The notes: generated by a model not told the origin, from the letters alone. A stretch of 64,000 bases of DNA from Deinococcus sp. Leaf326 (GCF_001424185.1 NZ_LMOM01000065.1:1-64000), one strand, 5' to 3'; positions 23,063 to 36,737 are shown, counted from the stretch's first letter. A program made the numbers and translations.

Positions 23063-25425
23063 CGCTCGCCGTCCTCTTTCCCTTTTTGATGGCCCTGGTC
23101 TGCGCCTGGGCCGGCCAGAAACTGGGCCGCCGCACCGGATACCTCGCTGCGGCGGCCTTTTTGCCGGCGCTCGCACTCGCGCTGCCCCTGGCGGGGATGC
23201 CCGGCGCCGCGCCCGTCACCGAAACGACCCGCTGGGTCGCGGAACTCGACCTGAGCCTCGCGTTCCGGGGCGACGGCTTCTCGCTGCTCTTCGCGGTCCT
23301 GATCGGCCTCATTGGGCTACTCGCCTCGCTGTACTCGGTGGCGTACCTGTCGGCCACCGAGAAGTTCGGGCGCTTCTTTCCGTACCTGCTGCTCTTCGGC
23401 GGCTCGATGCTGGGGCTGGTCCTGAGCGACAACCTCATCGCCCTGTTCGGTTTCTGGGAGATGACGAGCGTCACCAGTTTCCTCTTGATCGGTCTCTGGC
23501 ACACACGCGGGGCGGCGCGCGACGGGGCCGTCAAGGCCTTTCTGGTGAGTGCCCTGGGCGGCCTGGCGCTGCTCACAGCGGTCGCCATGCTCGTCATCGC
23601 GGGCGGCACGGCCAGTCTCTCAGGCCTAGACCTGGCGGCCGTGCGTGAGTCTCCCCTGTTCACCCCGGCGCTGCTGCTCACGATTCTGGCGGCGGCGACC
23701 AAGAGCGCGCAGCTGCCCTTCCACCTGTGGCTCCCCACCGCGATGGAAGCCCCCACGCCGGTCTCGGCTTTCCTGCACTCGGCCACGATGGTCAAGGCGG
23801 GCGTACTGCTGGTCGCCAAATTCGGGCTGATCTTCGGGGGGGCCGCGCTGTGGTCGGGCATTCTGGTGCCGCTGGGCCTCGTCACGCTGGCCTGGGGGTC
23901 GTGGCTGGCACTGCGCCAGACTGATCTCAAGGCTCTGCTGGCCTACTCGACCGTCTCGCAGCTCGGGCTGCTCGTCAGCCTGTACGGCCTGGCGGACGCC
24001 GAGGGCCGCTTTGCCGCCACCGCGCACCTGCTCAACCACGCGGCCTTCAAGGCGGCGCTGTTCTTCGTGGTGGGCATCATCGACCACGAGACTGGCACCC
24101 GCGAGATTCCGTTCCTGGAAAAGCTGCGGTCTAAGCTGCCGCTGACCTTCGTAGTCGCGCTCGTCGCCACCCTGAGCATGGCGGGGCTGCCGCCGCTGGG
24201 CGGGTTCATTTCCAAGGAGCTGTTCTACGAGGGGATGCTGCACCGCGGCTGGCCCTACCTCGCCGTGGCGGTGGCGGGCAGCATGTTGACCTTCGCGTAC
24301 TGCGCGCGCCTGCTGGGCATCTTCTTCGCGCGGCGCACCCCGCTGCCCGCCGCCGCCGAGGACCTGCGGGAGCACCGGGTCAAGGACCACATCCACGAGG
24401 CGGGGCCCGGCCTGCTGCTGCCGCCCGCCCTGCTGGCCGGAGCCGCGCTGCTGTTCGGCCTGTGGCCCGGCAGCGCCGAGTGGCTGACCCGCACGGCGCA
24501 GGGCGCGCTGGACTTCGGAGAGTACGGCGGCCACCTGTCGCTGTGGCACGGCGTGACCCCGGCCCTGCTCGCCACGCTGCTCACTTGGGCGCTGGGCGCG
24601 GCGGTCGTATGGCAGGCCCCCGCCTTCGCCGCACTGCAAAGCCGCCTCACGCCGCTGTGGAACGCCAACACGGTCTACTACACCCTCACGCAGGGACTGG
24701 GCCACCTCGCGAGCACCGTGGTCGCGCGCACGCAGGGGCTGGCGCTGCCCGACCAGCTGCGCATCATGCTGCTCAGCGCCGGAATCATGGGCGGCTACGC
24801 GGTGTGGCGCTCGCCCCAGGTGTTTCAGCCGATCGGGCGCGTGCCGCTGGAGCTCGTGCCCATCGGGGTGCTGCTCGTGGCGGGCGCGGTCGGGGTGCTG
24901 CTCTCGCGCAACCGCCTGACCGCCGTCATCGTGACCGGCCTGACCGGGTTTGGGAGCGCGGCGGCCTTCCTGGCCCTGCGCGCACCCGACCTCGCCCTGA
25001 CGCAACTGCTCATCGAGGCGGTCACAGTCATTCTGTTCCTGCTGGCCTTCCGGTACTTGCCGGGGGTCCGCGACCTGCCGCGCACACGGGGCCGCCTGAT
25101 TCTGGACGCCGTACTGGCCGGCGCAGCGGGCCTGGGCACCACCCTGCTCGTCCTGAGCAGCCTGCGCTTTCTGGCCCCGCCCATCTCGCCCTACTACCTC
25201 GTGAACAGCTACTCGGGCGGCGGCGGCAAGAATGCCGTGAACGTCATCCTGGTCGACTTCCGGGGCTTCGACACCATGGGCGAGGGCCTGGTCGTGGCGA
25301 TGGTCGCGCTGGCGGTGTCGAGCCTCGTGACGCTGGGCAAGTCGGGCAGGACCCGCACCGCGCCGGGCGACTCTCCGGACCTGAGCCCCCTGCCCTCCCG
25401 GCACCAGAACCGGAGGCGAAAATGA
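23059..25425 (+). CDS. mrpA: Mrp Na+/H+ antiporter subunit A
   Basis: 788 residues, largest subunit of the multi-subunit Na+(K+)/H+ antiporter. The NuoL-like part shows FGFWEMTSVTSFLLIG, SAQLPFHLWLPTAM, PTPVSAFLHSATMVKAG and LAYSTVSQLGLL, with the conserved Glu and Lys residues of proton-pumping subunits. The C-terminal ~180 residues carry MbhD-like (LALTQLLIEAVTVILF) and MbhE-like (DFRGFDTMGEG) domains normal for MrpA. The GTG start at 23059 begins the first membrane helix. All following genes overlap or closely abut, forming one seven-gene operon. Confidence 0.95.
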   Translation: MTLAVLFPFLMALVCAWAGQKLGRRTGYLAAAAFLPALALALPLAGMPGAAPVTETTRWVAELDLSLAFRGDGFSLLFAVLIGLIGLLASLYSVAYLSATEKFGRFFPYLLLFGGSMLGLVLSDNLIALFGFWEMTSVTSFLLIGLWHTRGAARDGAVKAFLVSALGGLALLTAVAMLVIAGGTASLSGLDLAAVRESPLFTPALLLTILAAATKSAQLPFHLWLPTAMEAPTPVSAFLHSATMVKAGVLLVAKFGLIFGGAALWSGILVPLGLVTLAWGSWLALRQTDLKALLAYSTVSQLGLLVSLYGLADAEGRFAATAHLLNHAAFKAALFFVVGIIDHETGTREIPFLEKLRSKLPLTFVVALVATLSMAGLPPLGGFISKELFYEGMLHRGWPYLAVAVAGSMLTFAYCARLLGIFFARRTPLPAAAEDLREHRVKDHIHEAGPGLLLPPALLAGAALLFGLWPGSAEWLTRTAQGALDFGEYGGHLSLWHGVTPALLATLLTWALGAAVVWQAPAFAALQSRLTPLWNANTVYYTLTQGLGHLASTVVARTQGLALPDQLRIMLLSAGIMGGYAVWRSPQVFQPIGRVPLELVPIGVLLVAGAVGVLLSRNRLTAVIVTGLTGFGSAAAFLALRAPDLALTQLLIEAVTVILFLLAFRYLPGVRDLPRTRGRLILDAVLAGAAGLGTTLLVLSSLRFLAPPISPYYLVNSYSGGGGKNAVNVILVDFRGFDTMGEGLVVAMVALAVSSLVTLGKSGRTRTAPGDSPDLSPLPSRHQNRRRK

Positions 25426-25919
25426 GCCCCAAACGCAAGAAGCCCGCGCCCACCATCGGCGTCAACTCGCCCGCCCCGCCGCCCCTGAGCGGTGACCCCA
25501 TCCTGCGCACGGTGAGCCGCGCGGCCTTCGCCCTCGTGATGCTGTTCGCGCTGCTGCTGCTGTGGCGCGGGCACAACGCACCGGGCGGCGGCTTCATCGC
25601 CGGGCTGATGACGGTCGCCGCGCTGCTGCTGCACCGCATCGCCACCGGGCGCAGCGCCCTGCGCGTGCCGCCCCTCACCCTGATTCCCTTCGGCGTGGCC
25701 CTGTCGGTCCTGACCGGACTGGTGCCGTACCTGCTGGGCCAGCCCTTCCTGAAGACCGCCTACGGCTACATCACCACGCCGCTGACCGGCGAGTTCGAGT
25801 GGGCCACCGCCCTGATCTTCGACATCGGGGTCTACCTGACCGTCGTCGGCAGCGGCCTGAGCATCGCGGAGAACCTCGCCGAGGTCCACCCGACCGAGCG
25901 CGTCGAGGAGGACGAATAA
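25422..25919 (+). CDS. mrpB: Mrp Na+/H+ antiporter subunit B
   Basis: 165 residues with four predicted helices and the MnhB/MrpB signature GHNAPGGGFIAGLM, then LLHRIA and FEWATALIFDIGVYLTVVG. A basic Pro-rich N-terminal tail (1-35) precedes the first helix. ATG overlaps the mrpA stop (ATGA), with GGAGG 7 bases upstream. Confidence 0.95.
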   Translation: MSPKRKKPAPTIGVNSPAPPPLSGDPILRTVSRAAFALVMLFALLLLWRGHNAPGGGFIAGLMTVAALLLHRIATGRSALRVPPLTLIPFGVALSVLTGLVPYLLGQPFLKTAYGYITTPLTGEFEWATALIFDIGVYLTVVGSGLSIAENLAEVHPTERVEEDE

Positions 25920-26422
25920 TGGCCTCACTGTTCGCCATCCTCATCGGAGTCCTGATCTCGGCAGGCGTCTTCCTGCTGCTCTCGCGCACGGTCGTGCGGG
26001 TGGTGCTGGGGCTGGCCTTCATCGGGTACGGCGTGAACCTCGCCATCCTGACGGTCGCGGGCCTCGACCAGAAATCGCCCCCACTGCTGACCCTGCCGGG
26101 GCCGTATGTGGACCCGCTGCCCCAGGCGCTGGTCCTGACCGCCATCGTCATCGGCTTCGCCACCACCGCGCTACTGCTCACGGTGGCGCTGCGGGCCTAT
26201 CAGGTGGCCGGCCACGACGACGTGGAAGCCTTCGGCGACAACCTCGCGCGCGAGTCCGACGCCGGCGACGAGGTGCAGGCCGACCCCGAACACCAGAGCC
26301 CCGACCTGCCGGACTGGGAGGGCACCCCAGCCCACCGCCCGCCGCACCTGCCCGGCGACCTCGACCCCATTCCCGAACCCACCGTCCCCCCACCCGCTGA
26401 CGACTCCCGGAGGCAGCCATGA
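25919..26422 (+). CDS. mrpC: Mrp Na+/H+ antiporter subunit C with acidic tail
   Basis: 167 residues, NuoK-like. Three helices occupy 1-100 (GVLISAGVFLLLSR, LGLAFIGYGVNLAILTV, QALVLTAIVIGFATTALLL), as in MrpC. The rest (~105-167) is an Asp/Glu/Pro-rich hydrophilic tail (for example DPEHQSPDLPDWEG) that the usual ~113-residue MrpC lacks or has shorter; it would face the cytoplasm. Start and mrpB stop share TAATG. Confidence 0.94.
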   Translation: MASLFAILIGVLISAGVFLLLSRTVVRVVLGLAFIGYGVNLAILTVAGLDQKSPPLLTLPGPYVDPLPQALVLTAIVIGFATTALLLTVALRAYQVAGHDDVEAFGDNLARESDAGDEVQADPEHQSPDLPDWEGTPAHRPPHLPGDLDPIPEPTVPPPADDSRRQP

Positions 26423-28032
26423 CCCTGCCCACGACCATCCTGCAAAGCGCCCTGCCGCTGGCGCCCATCCTGACCCCGCTGGGCCTGGGCCTGCTGACCC
26501 TGCTGCCGCTGCGCCGGGGTCCCAGGACCACCCTGGCGCTGCTCGGCGGCCTGCTGACCCTGTTCTTCGCGCTGCTGCTCGTGCGCGGCACCGCCGGGGG
26601 CGAGGTGCTGGTGAGTGAGCTGGGCGGCTGGCGCGCGCCCTTCGGCATCGTGATGACGGCCGACCGCCTCTCGGCGTACATGAGCGCCCTGTCGGCCGTG
26701 TGCGGCGTGTTCGCCCTGTGGATGATGACCGTGCACGAGGACCGCGTGCGTGAACGCCACCACAGCTTCGCCCTGACGCTGTTCCTGCTCACCGGCGTGC
26801 AGCTCTCCTTCCTGACTGGCGATCTGTTCAACCTGTTCGTGGCTTTCGAGATCATGCTCGTCGCCAGTTACGCGCTGGCAGTGCTGGGGTCCACCCGCGA
26901 GCAGCTGCGCGAGGGCCTGCGCTACATCGTGATGAACCTGACCGCCTCGGCGCTGCTGGTCATCGCCTGCGGGCTGGCCTACGGCGTACTCGGCACCCTC
27001 AACTATGCGCATCTCGCGCAGCGCTCGGCAGAGCTGGGCGCGCAGGGCACGGTGACGGCGGTGGGCGTGCTGCTGCTGCTGGTGTTCGCGGCCAAGGGGG
27101 CGCTGTTTCCGCTGGGGTTCTGGCTGCCCGGCACCTACCCGGCGCTGCCACCGGCGACCGGGGCCCTGTTCGCCGCCATCCTCACCAAGGTGGGCATCTA
27201 CGCCCTGATCCGCATCTTCACGACCGTTTTTCAGCAGGACCCGGCGCTGCCGCAGGGCCTCCTGCTGGGCCTGGGCGCCCTGACCATGATTTTTGGCGCG
27301 CTGGGGGCGGTCAGCCAGCGCGAGTGGCGGCGCATCCTGAGCTTCACGGTCATGAGCAGCGTGGGCTACCTCGCCTTCGGGCTGGGGCTGGGCACGCCCG
27401 ACGCGCTGCGCGCGAGCCTCGCCTACCTCGCCGTGAGCATGTTCGTCACGCTGGCCCTGTTTCTCATCGCGGCCGCCGCCGAGCAGGCCAGCGGTTCGCG
27501 GCTCGTACGCCCCGAACGGCGCGGCTTCATCGAAAAACGGCCGCTGCTGGCCGCCTGTTTCCTGCTGTGCGCGCTGACGGCGGCCGGGCTGCCCCCCACA
27601 GGCGGGTTCGTCGCCAAATACGCCCTGATCCGCGCGGGACTGCTTCAGGGCTCGGGGCTGGCGACGCTCGCAGTGATTTCGGCGCTCGCCAGCAGTCTCG
27701 TGACGCTGTACGCCATGCTCGGGGTGTGGCGCGGGTTCTTCTGGGGCAAGAGCGCGGCTCCTGCCCCGGACGCCGCCGCAGCCCCGGCCCGGCTCCGGCC
27801 CGCGCCGCCTGCCCTGGCGCAGAGACTGCCGGCCTACGCCGCCTCAGCACTTGTAGCGGGGCTGGCCCTCTTCGCCGGGCCGCTGTTCTCGCATGCCGAG
27901 GCCACAGCCCGCGAACTGCGCGACAACGCCCGGTACATCCGTGGAGTGCTGGGCGACGAACCGGTCGTCATTCCGGCCGCGCCCACCGGCACCGAATTGC
28001 AGAAGAAAGAGGCTCCCGGAGAGGCGCCGTGA
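26419..28032 (+). CDS. mrpD: Mrp Na+/H+ antiporter subunit D
   Basis: 537 residues, NuoM/NuoN-like ion-translocating subunit with ~14 helices. Seen: LFNLFVAFEIMLVASYAL (conserved Glu), AAKGALFPLGFWLPGTYPALP (conserved Lys), FTVMSSVGYLAFGL and GLPPTGGFVAKYALI. The start overlaps the mrpC stop by four bases. The C-terminal ~35 residues are charged and extra-membrane. Confidence 0.95.
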   Translation: MTLPTTILQSALPLAPILTPLGLGLLTLLPLRRGPRTTLALLGGLLTLFFALLLVRGTAGGEVLVSELGGWRAPFGIVMTADRLSAYMSALSAVCGVFALWMMTVHEDRVRERHHSFALTLFLLTGVQLSFLTGDLFNLFVAFEIMLVASYALAVLGSTREQLREGLRYIVMNLTASALLVIACGLAYGVLGTLNYAHLAQRSAELGAQGTVTAVGVLLLLVFAAKGALFPLGFWLPGTYPALPPATGALFAAILTKVGIYALIRIFTTVFQQDPALPQGLLLGLGALTMIFGALGAVSQREWRRILSFTVMSSVGYLAFGLGLGTPDALRASLAYLAVSMFVTLALFLIAAAAEQASGSRLVRPERRGFIEKRPLLAACFLLCALTAAGLPPTGGFVAKYALIRAGLLQGSGLATLAVISALASSLVTLYAMLGVWRGFFWGKSAAPAPDAAAAPARLRPAPPALAQRLPAYAASALVAGLALFAGPLFSHAEATARELRDNARYIRGVLGDEPVVIPAAPTGTELQKKEAPGEAP

Positions 28033-28042
28033 GGGGGCCGCA

Positions 28043-28555
28043 GTGAGAGGTCTGGCACTCAATATCATGCTCGCCATCGTCTGGGCGCTGTTCTCGGGCG
28101 AGGTCAGTACCCGCGAGCTGGCGATCGGGTTCCTGCTGGGCTTCGCGCTTCAGCTCGTGTTCCCCGACGCCCTGGGCACCCGCAGCTACGTGTCGCGCAG
28201 CCTGGGCCTGGTGCGCTTCCTGGGGTTCTTCCTGCGCGAGCTGACGGTCGCCAACGTGCAGGTGGCCCTGTTTGCCCTCCAGTCGCACCCGCCCCTGAAC
28301 CCGATGGTGGTCGCGGTGCCCATCCGGCTGCGCAGCGACTCGGCCCAGACGCTGCTGACCGCCGTCATCACCCTGATGCCCGGCAGCGTGGTGCTGGGGT
28401 TCAGTCCGGACAGACGCGAGCTGTACCTGCATATCGTGGGCACGCGCAACACCCGCGAGGCCCGCGAGAGCATCTGGCGGGTCGAGGCGCAGCTCCTTAA
28501 CTTTCTGCCCACCCCCACCGAGCCGGCCCCCACCCCCAGAGAGGTGCACCCATGA
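28043..28555 (+). CDS. mrpE: Mrp Na+/H+ antiporter subunit E
   Basis: 170 residues; two N-terminal helices then a soluble domain with the MrpE motif TLLTAVITLMPGSVVLGFS and LYLHIVG. The GTG start (28043) has GAGGGGG 5-6 bases upstream and begins MRGLALNIMLAIVWALFSG, the usual opening. Ten bases after mrpD, the only small gap in the operon. Confidence 0.94.
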   Translation: MRGLALNIMLAIVWALFSGEVSTRELAIGFLLGFALQLVFPDALGTRSYVSRSLGLVRFLGFFLRELTVANVQVALFALQSHPPLNPMVVAVPIRLRSDSAQTLLTAVITLMPGSVVLGFSPDRRELYLHIVGTRNTREARESIWRVEAQLLNFLPTPTEPAPTPREVHP

Positions 28556-28812
28556 TTGTCAATCTGGCGCTAGGCATCGTGGCCCTGTCCGTCCTGCTCG
28601 TGACCTACCGCGTGCTGCGCGGCCCCAGCTGGGGTGACCGCATCATGGCGTTCGACTTCCTGAGCGTGAATCTGGTCATCCTGTTCGCGCTGATCGCCGT
28701 GCGCACCCGGCTGATCGTGGTGCTCGACGCTGCCCTGGTCCTGAGCCTACTGGGGTTCCTGAGCACGGTGGCCCTCACGCGCTACCTGCTCGTGGGCCGG
28801 GTGATGAAATGA
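28552..28812 (+). CDS. mrpF: Mrp Na+/H+ antiporter subunit F
   Basis: 86 residues, three helices, with the family segment YRVLRGPSWGDRIMAFDFLS and VVLDAALVLSLLGFLSTVAL. Start overlaps mrpE by four bases and stop overlaps mrpG by four. Confidence 0.94.
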   Translation: MIVNLALGIVALSVLLVTYRVLRGPSWGDRIMAFDFLSVNLVILFALIAVRTRLIVVLDAALVLSLLGFLSTVALTRYLLVGRVMK

Positions 28813-29201
28813 ACGACTTCGCGCCCGCCCGCGACATTCCCATCCTGCTGGGGGCCTTTTTTGTGCTCACGGCCGCCATCGGGGTGGTGCGCTTTCCGGA
28901 CCTGTACTCACGGCTGCACGCGAGTTCCAAACTCGTGACGCTCGGCTCGGCCGGCATCTTCCTGGGGGTGGCTTTCTCGTTTCAGGACCCGGCGGCCTTC
29001 ACGCGGCTCATCGCCGTGCTGCTGTTCCAGTTCCTGACCACGCCGCTCTCGGCGTACCTCATCGCCCAGGCGGCCTACCTGCGCGGGCTGGCCCCGGTGC
29101 TGCCCGGCGGCATCGACGAGTGGGGCGCGCTGGGCAAGGCCGAGGAGGTCGCCCAGGCCGACCGCGACGCCGTGCGCGCCATGCAGGCTGAGGGCCAGTA
29201 A
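28809..29201 (+). CDS. mrpG: Mrp Na+/H+ antiporter subunit G
   Basis: 130 residues, three helices, with the MrpG signature GVVRFPDLYSRLHASSKLVTLG and QFLTTPLSAYLIAQAAY. The final ~30 residues are a charged cytoplasmic tail. Last gene of the complete A-to-G set; a 22-bp hairpin follows 11 bases later. Confidence 0.95.
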   Translation: MNDFAPARDIPILLGAFFVLTAAIGVVRFPDLYSRLHASSKLVTLGSAGIFLGVAFSFQDPAAFTRLIAVLLFQFLTTPLSAYLIAQAAYLRGLAPVLPGGIDEWGALGKAEEVAQADRDAVRAMQAEGQ

Positions 29202-29212
29202 CCCAGGACCAA

Positions 29213-29264
29213 CCCACGGGAAAGGGGCGGGGAGACGCTGAGCTCCCCGCCCCTTTCCCGTGGG
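29213..29264. terminator. 22-bp perfect hairpin at mrpG / DUF convergent junction
   Basis: Arms 29213-29234 and 29243-29264 are perfect complements around an 8-base loop. It fills the 64-base gap between convergent genes and ends two bases before the minus-strand stop, so it can terminate both transcripts; the only T-rich part is inside the stem. Confidence 0.8.
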
Positions 29265-29265
29265 A

Positions 29266-29580
29266 TCAGACCTCGTCGATCTGGCGCAGCTTCTCGACCC
29301 GGCTGGCGAGGTCGCCCAGCTCCAGGGCGCGCAGGGCCTTGGTGGCGCGTATCACGCCCGCGTCGTCCACAACGTTCTGATTCCAGCCGGCGATCAGCAT
29401 GGCGCAGCCCTGGAGGGCCTCGGTGACGGTCTCCTTATGGAACATGGCCGCGAGGTTGCCCGGCTGGGCGGGCTGGGTCTGCTGTACCTGCGCCTGCACG
29501 TCGAGAACGACCTGCATGAATACCTGGTCGAGTCGGGCGCGGTCGTCGGGCGCGATGGTCTTGCCGGCGGGCTGGGTCAT
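29266..29580 (-). CDS. Small helical protein of unknown function
   Basis: 104 residues, predicted largely alpha-helical and soluble: a polar N-terminus (MTQPAGKTIAPDDRARLDQV), Gln-rich QAQVQQTQPAQPGN, and a Leu-rich C-terminal helix. No membrane segment, Cys motif or catalytic pattern recognised. TACACT (29588-29593, minus) lies 7 bases before ATG, so it is a promoter-proximal leaderless gene with its own transcript, which supports it being real. Probably Deinococcus-restricted. Confidence 0.7.
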   Translation of the reverse strand: MTQPAGKTIAPDDRARLDQVFMQVVLDVQAQVQQTQPAQPGNLAAMFHKETVTEALQGCAMLIAGWNQNVVDDAGVIRATKALRALELGDLASRVEKLRQIDEV

Positions 29581-29629
29581 GGGGGGCAGTGTAGGGGCAA
29601 AGCGGCAGGAGACAGTGGGAACCGGCCCG

Positions 29630-30097
29630 TCAGAACCCGAAACGCCGCAGCACCTCGGCGGGGGTGCGCCGGGGCCGGCCGGTCACGGGGTCCACCCAGA
29701 CCCACTCGGTCTGGCACTCGGCGAGGCGCACGCCACCCTCCGGGTCGCCGGGATTCAGGCGGTCGAGGGTATAGGCGCGCACGCTGCGCAGCCCCGCGCT
29801 GACGGTCAGGGCCGTGCGGACCCGCACGCGGTCGCCCAGTAGCGCAGGCTTGTGGTACCGGATGACGTGTTCGCGCGCCACCGGGACCGCCCCCAGCGCC
29901 ACGAGGGCCGGTGTGCCCAGGCCCACGCTCAGGGCGTGTTCGCGGGCCACCTCCTCGCACCACGCCAGATACACCGTGTTGTTGACGTGGTGCAGGTCGT
30001 CGAGGTCGCCGGGCTGCACCGTCAGGATCAGCGCTTGGCGCCGCAGTTCGGGCAGGCTGTCCCACAGCACGTCCGCGTCAGGAATCGAAAGTTTCAC
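29630..30097 (-). CDS. Hotdog-fold acyl-CoA thioesterase (4HBT type)
   Basis: 155 residues with the 4-hydroxybenzoyl-CoA thioesterase-type pattern DLDDLHHVNNTVYLAWCEEV (Asp/His-Val-Asn-Asn substrate loop near 33-40), then YHKPALLGDRVRV and a closing EWVWVDPVTGRP. Likely hydrolyses acyl- or aromatic-CoA; substrate unknown. The GTG start overlaps the stop of the pterin dehydratase gene (GTGA), so the two form a coupled pair. Confidence 0.88.
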   Translation of the reverse strand: MKLSIPDADVLWDSLPELRRQALILTVQPGDLDDLHHVNNTVYLAWCEEVAREHALSVGLGTPALVALGAVPVAREHVIRYHKPALLGDRVRVRTALTVSAGLRSVRAYTLDRLNPGDPEGGVRLAECQTEWVWVDPVTGRPRRTPAEVLRRFGF

Positions 30098-30405
30098 GGC
30101 TCCAGCAGACCGTTCACAGCGCGTGCCGCCGCGAGGTCGAGCTCGGTCACGCCACCCGCCTCATAGGTGAAGAAGTTGACCTTCACCGAGTGGTACTTGA
30201 TGTGGATGTCGGGGTGGTGCCCGCGCTTCTCGGCCTGCTGCGCCACCCGTACCGCGAAGGCGACGCTCTCGGCGAAATTCTCGAACGGGAAGACGCGGAA
30301 CAGCTTGCCGCCGTCCCCCCACCAGCCCTCAGGTTTGAGTTCGGCCACGTCGCCGTCGGTGAGCTTGCGCTCCGGGTCGTAGGCCATGCGCGGATCGTAG
30401 GTCAT
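30094..30405 (-). CDS. phhB: Pterin-4a-carbinolamine dehydratase
   Basis: 103 residues from the second in-frame ATG. Dehydrates 4a-hydroxy-tetrahydropterin; bacterial members also serve in aromatic hydroxylation or molybdopterin metabolism. Seen: WWGDGGKLFRVFPFENFAESVAF, the catalytic EKRGHHPDIHIKYHSVKVNFFTYEAGGVTELD region (central motif HHPD with a later Tyr-His) in the canonical order. Start 30405 is preferred over 30414 because TAGCAT (30413-30418, minus) is then exactly 7 bases away, whereas the upstream ATG overlaps that box. Confidence 0.92.
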   Translation of the reverse strand: MTYDPRMAYDPERKLTDGDVAELKPEGWWGDGGKLFRVFPFENFAESVAFAVRVAQQAEKRGHHPDIHIKYHSVKVNFFTYEAGGVTELDLAAARAVNGLLEP

Positions 30406-30465
30406 ACGGGCCATGCTAGGGCAGCGCGCCGGGGCACAACGTCACACCACGCGCACGGCAGGCCC

Positions 30466-30750
30466 TCAGCTCTCCGAGACCACCACGCCCTTCCAGAAGG
30501 CCACGCGGCCCCGGATGTTCTCGGCCGCGTCCTTGGGTTCGGGGTAGTACCACGCGGCATCGGGGTTGGTCTGGCCGTCCACCTCGACGCTGTAGTAGCT
30601 CGCCGTGCCCTTCCAGGGACAGACGGTGTGGGTGGCGCTGGGCTTCAGGAAGCTCTGATTCACGTCCTCCAGCGGGAAGTAGTGGTTACCCTCCACGATG
30701 ACCGTATGACTTGAATTGGCGAGGGTCTGCCCGTTCCAGGTGGCCTTCAT
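30466..30750 (-). CDS. DUF427 domain protein
   Basis: 94 residues, single DUF427 domain: MKATWNGQTLANS, GNHYFPLEDV, THTVCPWKGTASYYSV and AAWYYPEPKDAAENI, which are the family's Trp-Lys-Gly and Tyr-Pro-Pro-rich landmarks. Function unknown; the fold is a small beta barrel. Either GGAGG (2 bases too close) or TACCCT 6 bases before ATG (30757-30762, minus) explains initiation; the latter fits the local pattern. Confidence 0.88.
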   Translation of the reverse strand: MKATWNGQTLANSSHTVIVEGNHYFPLEDVNQSFLKPSATHTVCPWKGTASYYSVEVDGQTNPDAAWYYPEPKDAAENIRGRVAFWKGVVVSES

Positions 30751-30818
30751 GCCTCCAGGGTAGGCCGGCGGCGGTGGCGCGGGCCATCACCTTCCCTTGA
30801 GGGGTGCGCGCCTCCCAT

Positions 30819-30848
30819 TTGACAGCGCCCAGGCGCACCCCCATAAAT
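30819..30848 (+). promoter_or_regulatory. Promoter of the GH13 gene
   Basis: Consensus -35 TTGACA (30819-30824), 18-base spacer, and ATAAAT (30843-30848). The start codon at 30860 is only 11 bases on, so the leader would be a few bases at most. One of the few full two-box promoters in the window. Confidence 0.65.
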
Positions 30849-30859
30849 AGAACCAACTT

Positions 30860-33970
<3,111 letters not shown>

Positions 33971-34019
33971 CGCGGCGCGCGGCGTCAGGAGCAGACCACA
34001 CCCGGTCTGCCTCTGCGTC

Positions 34020-34048
34020 ATGACGAGCTGACCCTCACCTGACATAGT
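34020..34048 (+). promoter_or_regulatory. Candidate promoter of the DUF47-pit operon
   Basis: ATGACG (34020-34025), 17 bases, CATAGT (34043-34048), then GGAGG (34061-34065) and ATG. Just upstream a GCAGACC/GGTCTGC hairpin (33991-34010) may end the amylase transcript, but has no T run. Confidence 0.4.
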
Positions 34049-34071
34049 GGAGGAGAATCAGGAGGATTGTC

Positions 34072-34712
<641 letters not shown>

Positions 34713-34726
34713 CGGGACCACCGCCG

Positions 34727-35722
<996 letters not shown>

Positions 35723-35867
35723 ACTCCGGCGAACACGGCGGCGCTCCGGCCTCTGGGTCTGGGCGCCGTTTTCCTGTCTGGAAGCTCTGCGGCCGACTTC
35801 CCTGACGGGATTTCATCTGGGCGTTAATTCTGTGGCTCAATGCGGGAACTTTCCGGTGCGCGGCGCG

Positions 35868-35873
35868 TACTGT
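35868..35873 (+). promoter_or_regulatory. Leaderless -10 box of the Bax-inhibitor-1 gene
   Basis: TACTGT followed by 7 bases and ATG (35881), with no ribosome site. The 158 bases between pit and this gene contain nothing else I can support. Confidence 0.55.
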
Positions 35874-35880
35874 AGAGGGT

Positions 35881-36579
35881 ATGCAGACCTTCACGACCCC
35901 GACCAAGGCCAGGACACAGGACCTCGTCCGCACCTTCATGGCGCGTACCTACTCCTGGATGGCGGCGGGGCTGGCCCTCACGGCCGGCATCGCCTACCTC
36001 ACCGCTCAGAACGAGACCTTCGCCCTGCAGGTCATGCAGTGGCGCCTGCCGCTCATCATCGCGCAGCTCGCCTTGGTGTTCGTGCTCAGCCTGGGTGCCC
36101 AGCGCCTGAACAGCGGCCTGGCCGGCGTGCTGTTCATCGCCTACGCCGCCCTGACCGGCCTGACCTTCAGCGCCCTGCTCTTCGCCTACTCGCCCACGGC
36201 CGTCATCTCGGCCTTCGCCACCACCGCCGGAACCTTCGCCCTCATGAGCGTGGCCGGCTTCGTGATCAAGAAGGACCTCAGCGCGATGGGCCGCTTTTTC
36301 ATGTTCGCTGTTATCGGCCTGTTCGTCGCCATGATCGTGAACCTGTTCGTGGCGAGCAGCGCCCTGACGCTGGGCATCAGCATCGTGGGCGTGCTGCTGT
36401 TCGCGGGTCTCACCGCCTACGACACCCAGATGCTGCGGAACCTCGCCCTGAGCGGCATCGAGGGTGAACAGGCCGAGCGGGCCTCGATCAACGGCGCGCT
36501 GGCTCTGTACCTCGACTTCATCAACATGTTCCTGTTCATCCTCCGTCTATTCGGTATGGGTGGCCCCAGCCGCGACTGA
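35881..36579 (+). CDS. Bax inhibitor-1/YccA family membrane protein
   Basis: 232 residues, seven predicted helices after a short polar N-terminus. Family landmarks: [33 protein letters not shown], and [14 protein letters not shown] followed by [21 protein letters not shown]. The conserved acidic residues in the last two helices (Asp in AYDTQ and YLDFIN) form the pH-sensitive calcium-leak site in the structurally known relative BsYetJ. Role in bacteria remains poorly defined. Confidence 0.93.
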   Translation: MQTFTTPTKARTQDLVRTFMARTYSWMAAGLALTAGIAYLTAQNETFALQVMQWRLPLIIAQLALVFVLSLGAQRLNSGLAGVLFIAYAALTGLTFSALLFAYSPTAVISAFATTAGTFALMSVAGFVIKKDLSAMGRFFMFAVIGLFVAMIVNLFVASSALTLGISIVGVLLFAGLTAYDTQMLRNLALSGIEGEQAERASINGALALYLDFINMFLFILRLFGMGGPSRD

Positions 36580-36596
36580 GCCAGCCTCACTTTTCG

Positions 36597-36627
36597 CCCC
36601 CGCAGCCTGGACCGGTGCGGGGGTTTT
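36597..36627 (+). terminator. Terminator after Bax-inhibitor-1 gene
   Basis: CCCCCGCA (36597-36604) pairs with TGCGGGGG (36616-36623) and is followed by TTTT. Confidence 0.88.
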
Positions 36628-36666
36628 GCTGTCCATGTCTGTCCTGACCGTGAAGGGGGGTGGGGG

Positions 36667-36720
36667 TTGACAAGGGGGGTAAGCCTTGTCAGGGCGCGTG
36701 AGGCTTCTGTCAGAAGACAG
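36667..36720. promoter_or_regulatory. Two inverted repeats upstream of the two-component operon
   Basis: TGACAAGG/CCTTGTCA (36668-36675 with 36684-36691) and CTGTC/GACAG (36707-36711 with 36716-36720) share the TGTCA/TGACA core and lie directly before the TAGGCT box (36725-36730) of the kinase gene. They look like operator sites, possibly for the cognate NarL-type regulator. Confidence 0.45.
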
Positions 36721-36737
36721 GCCTTAGGCTGGGAAGC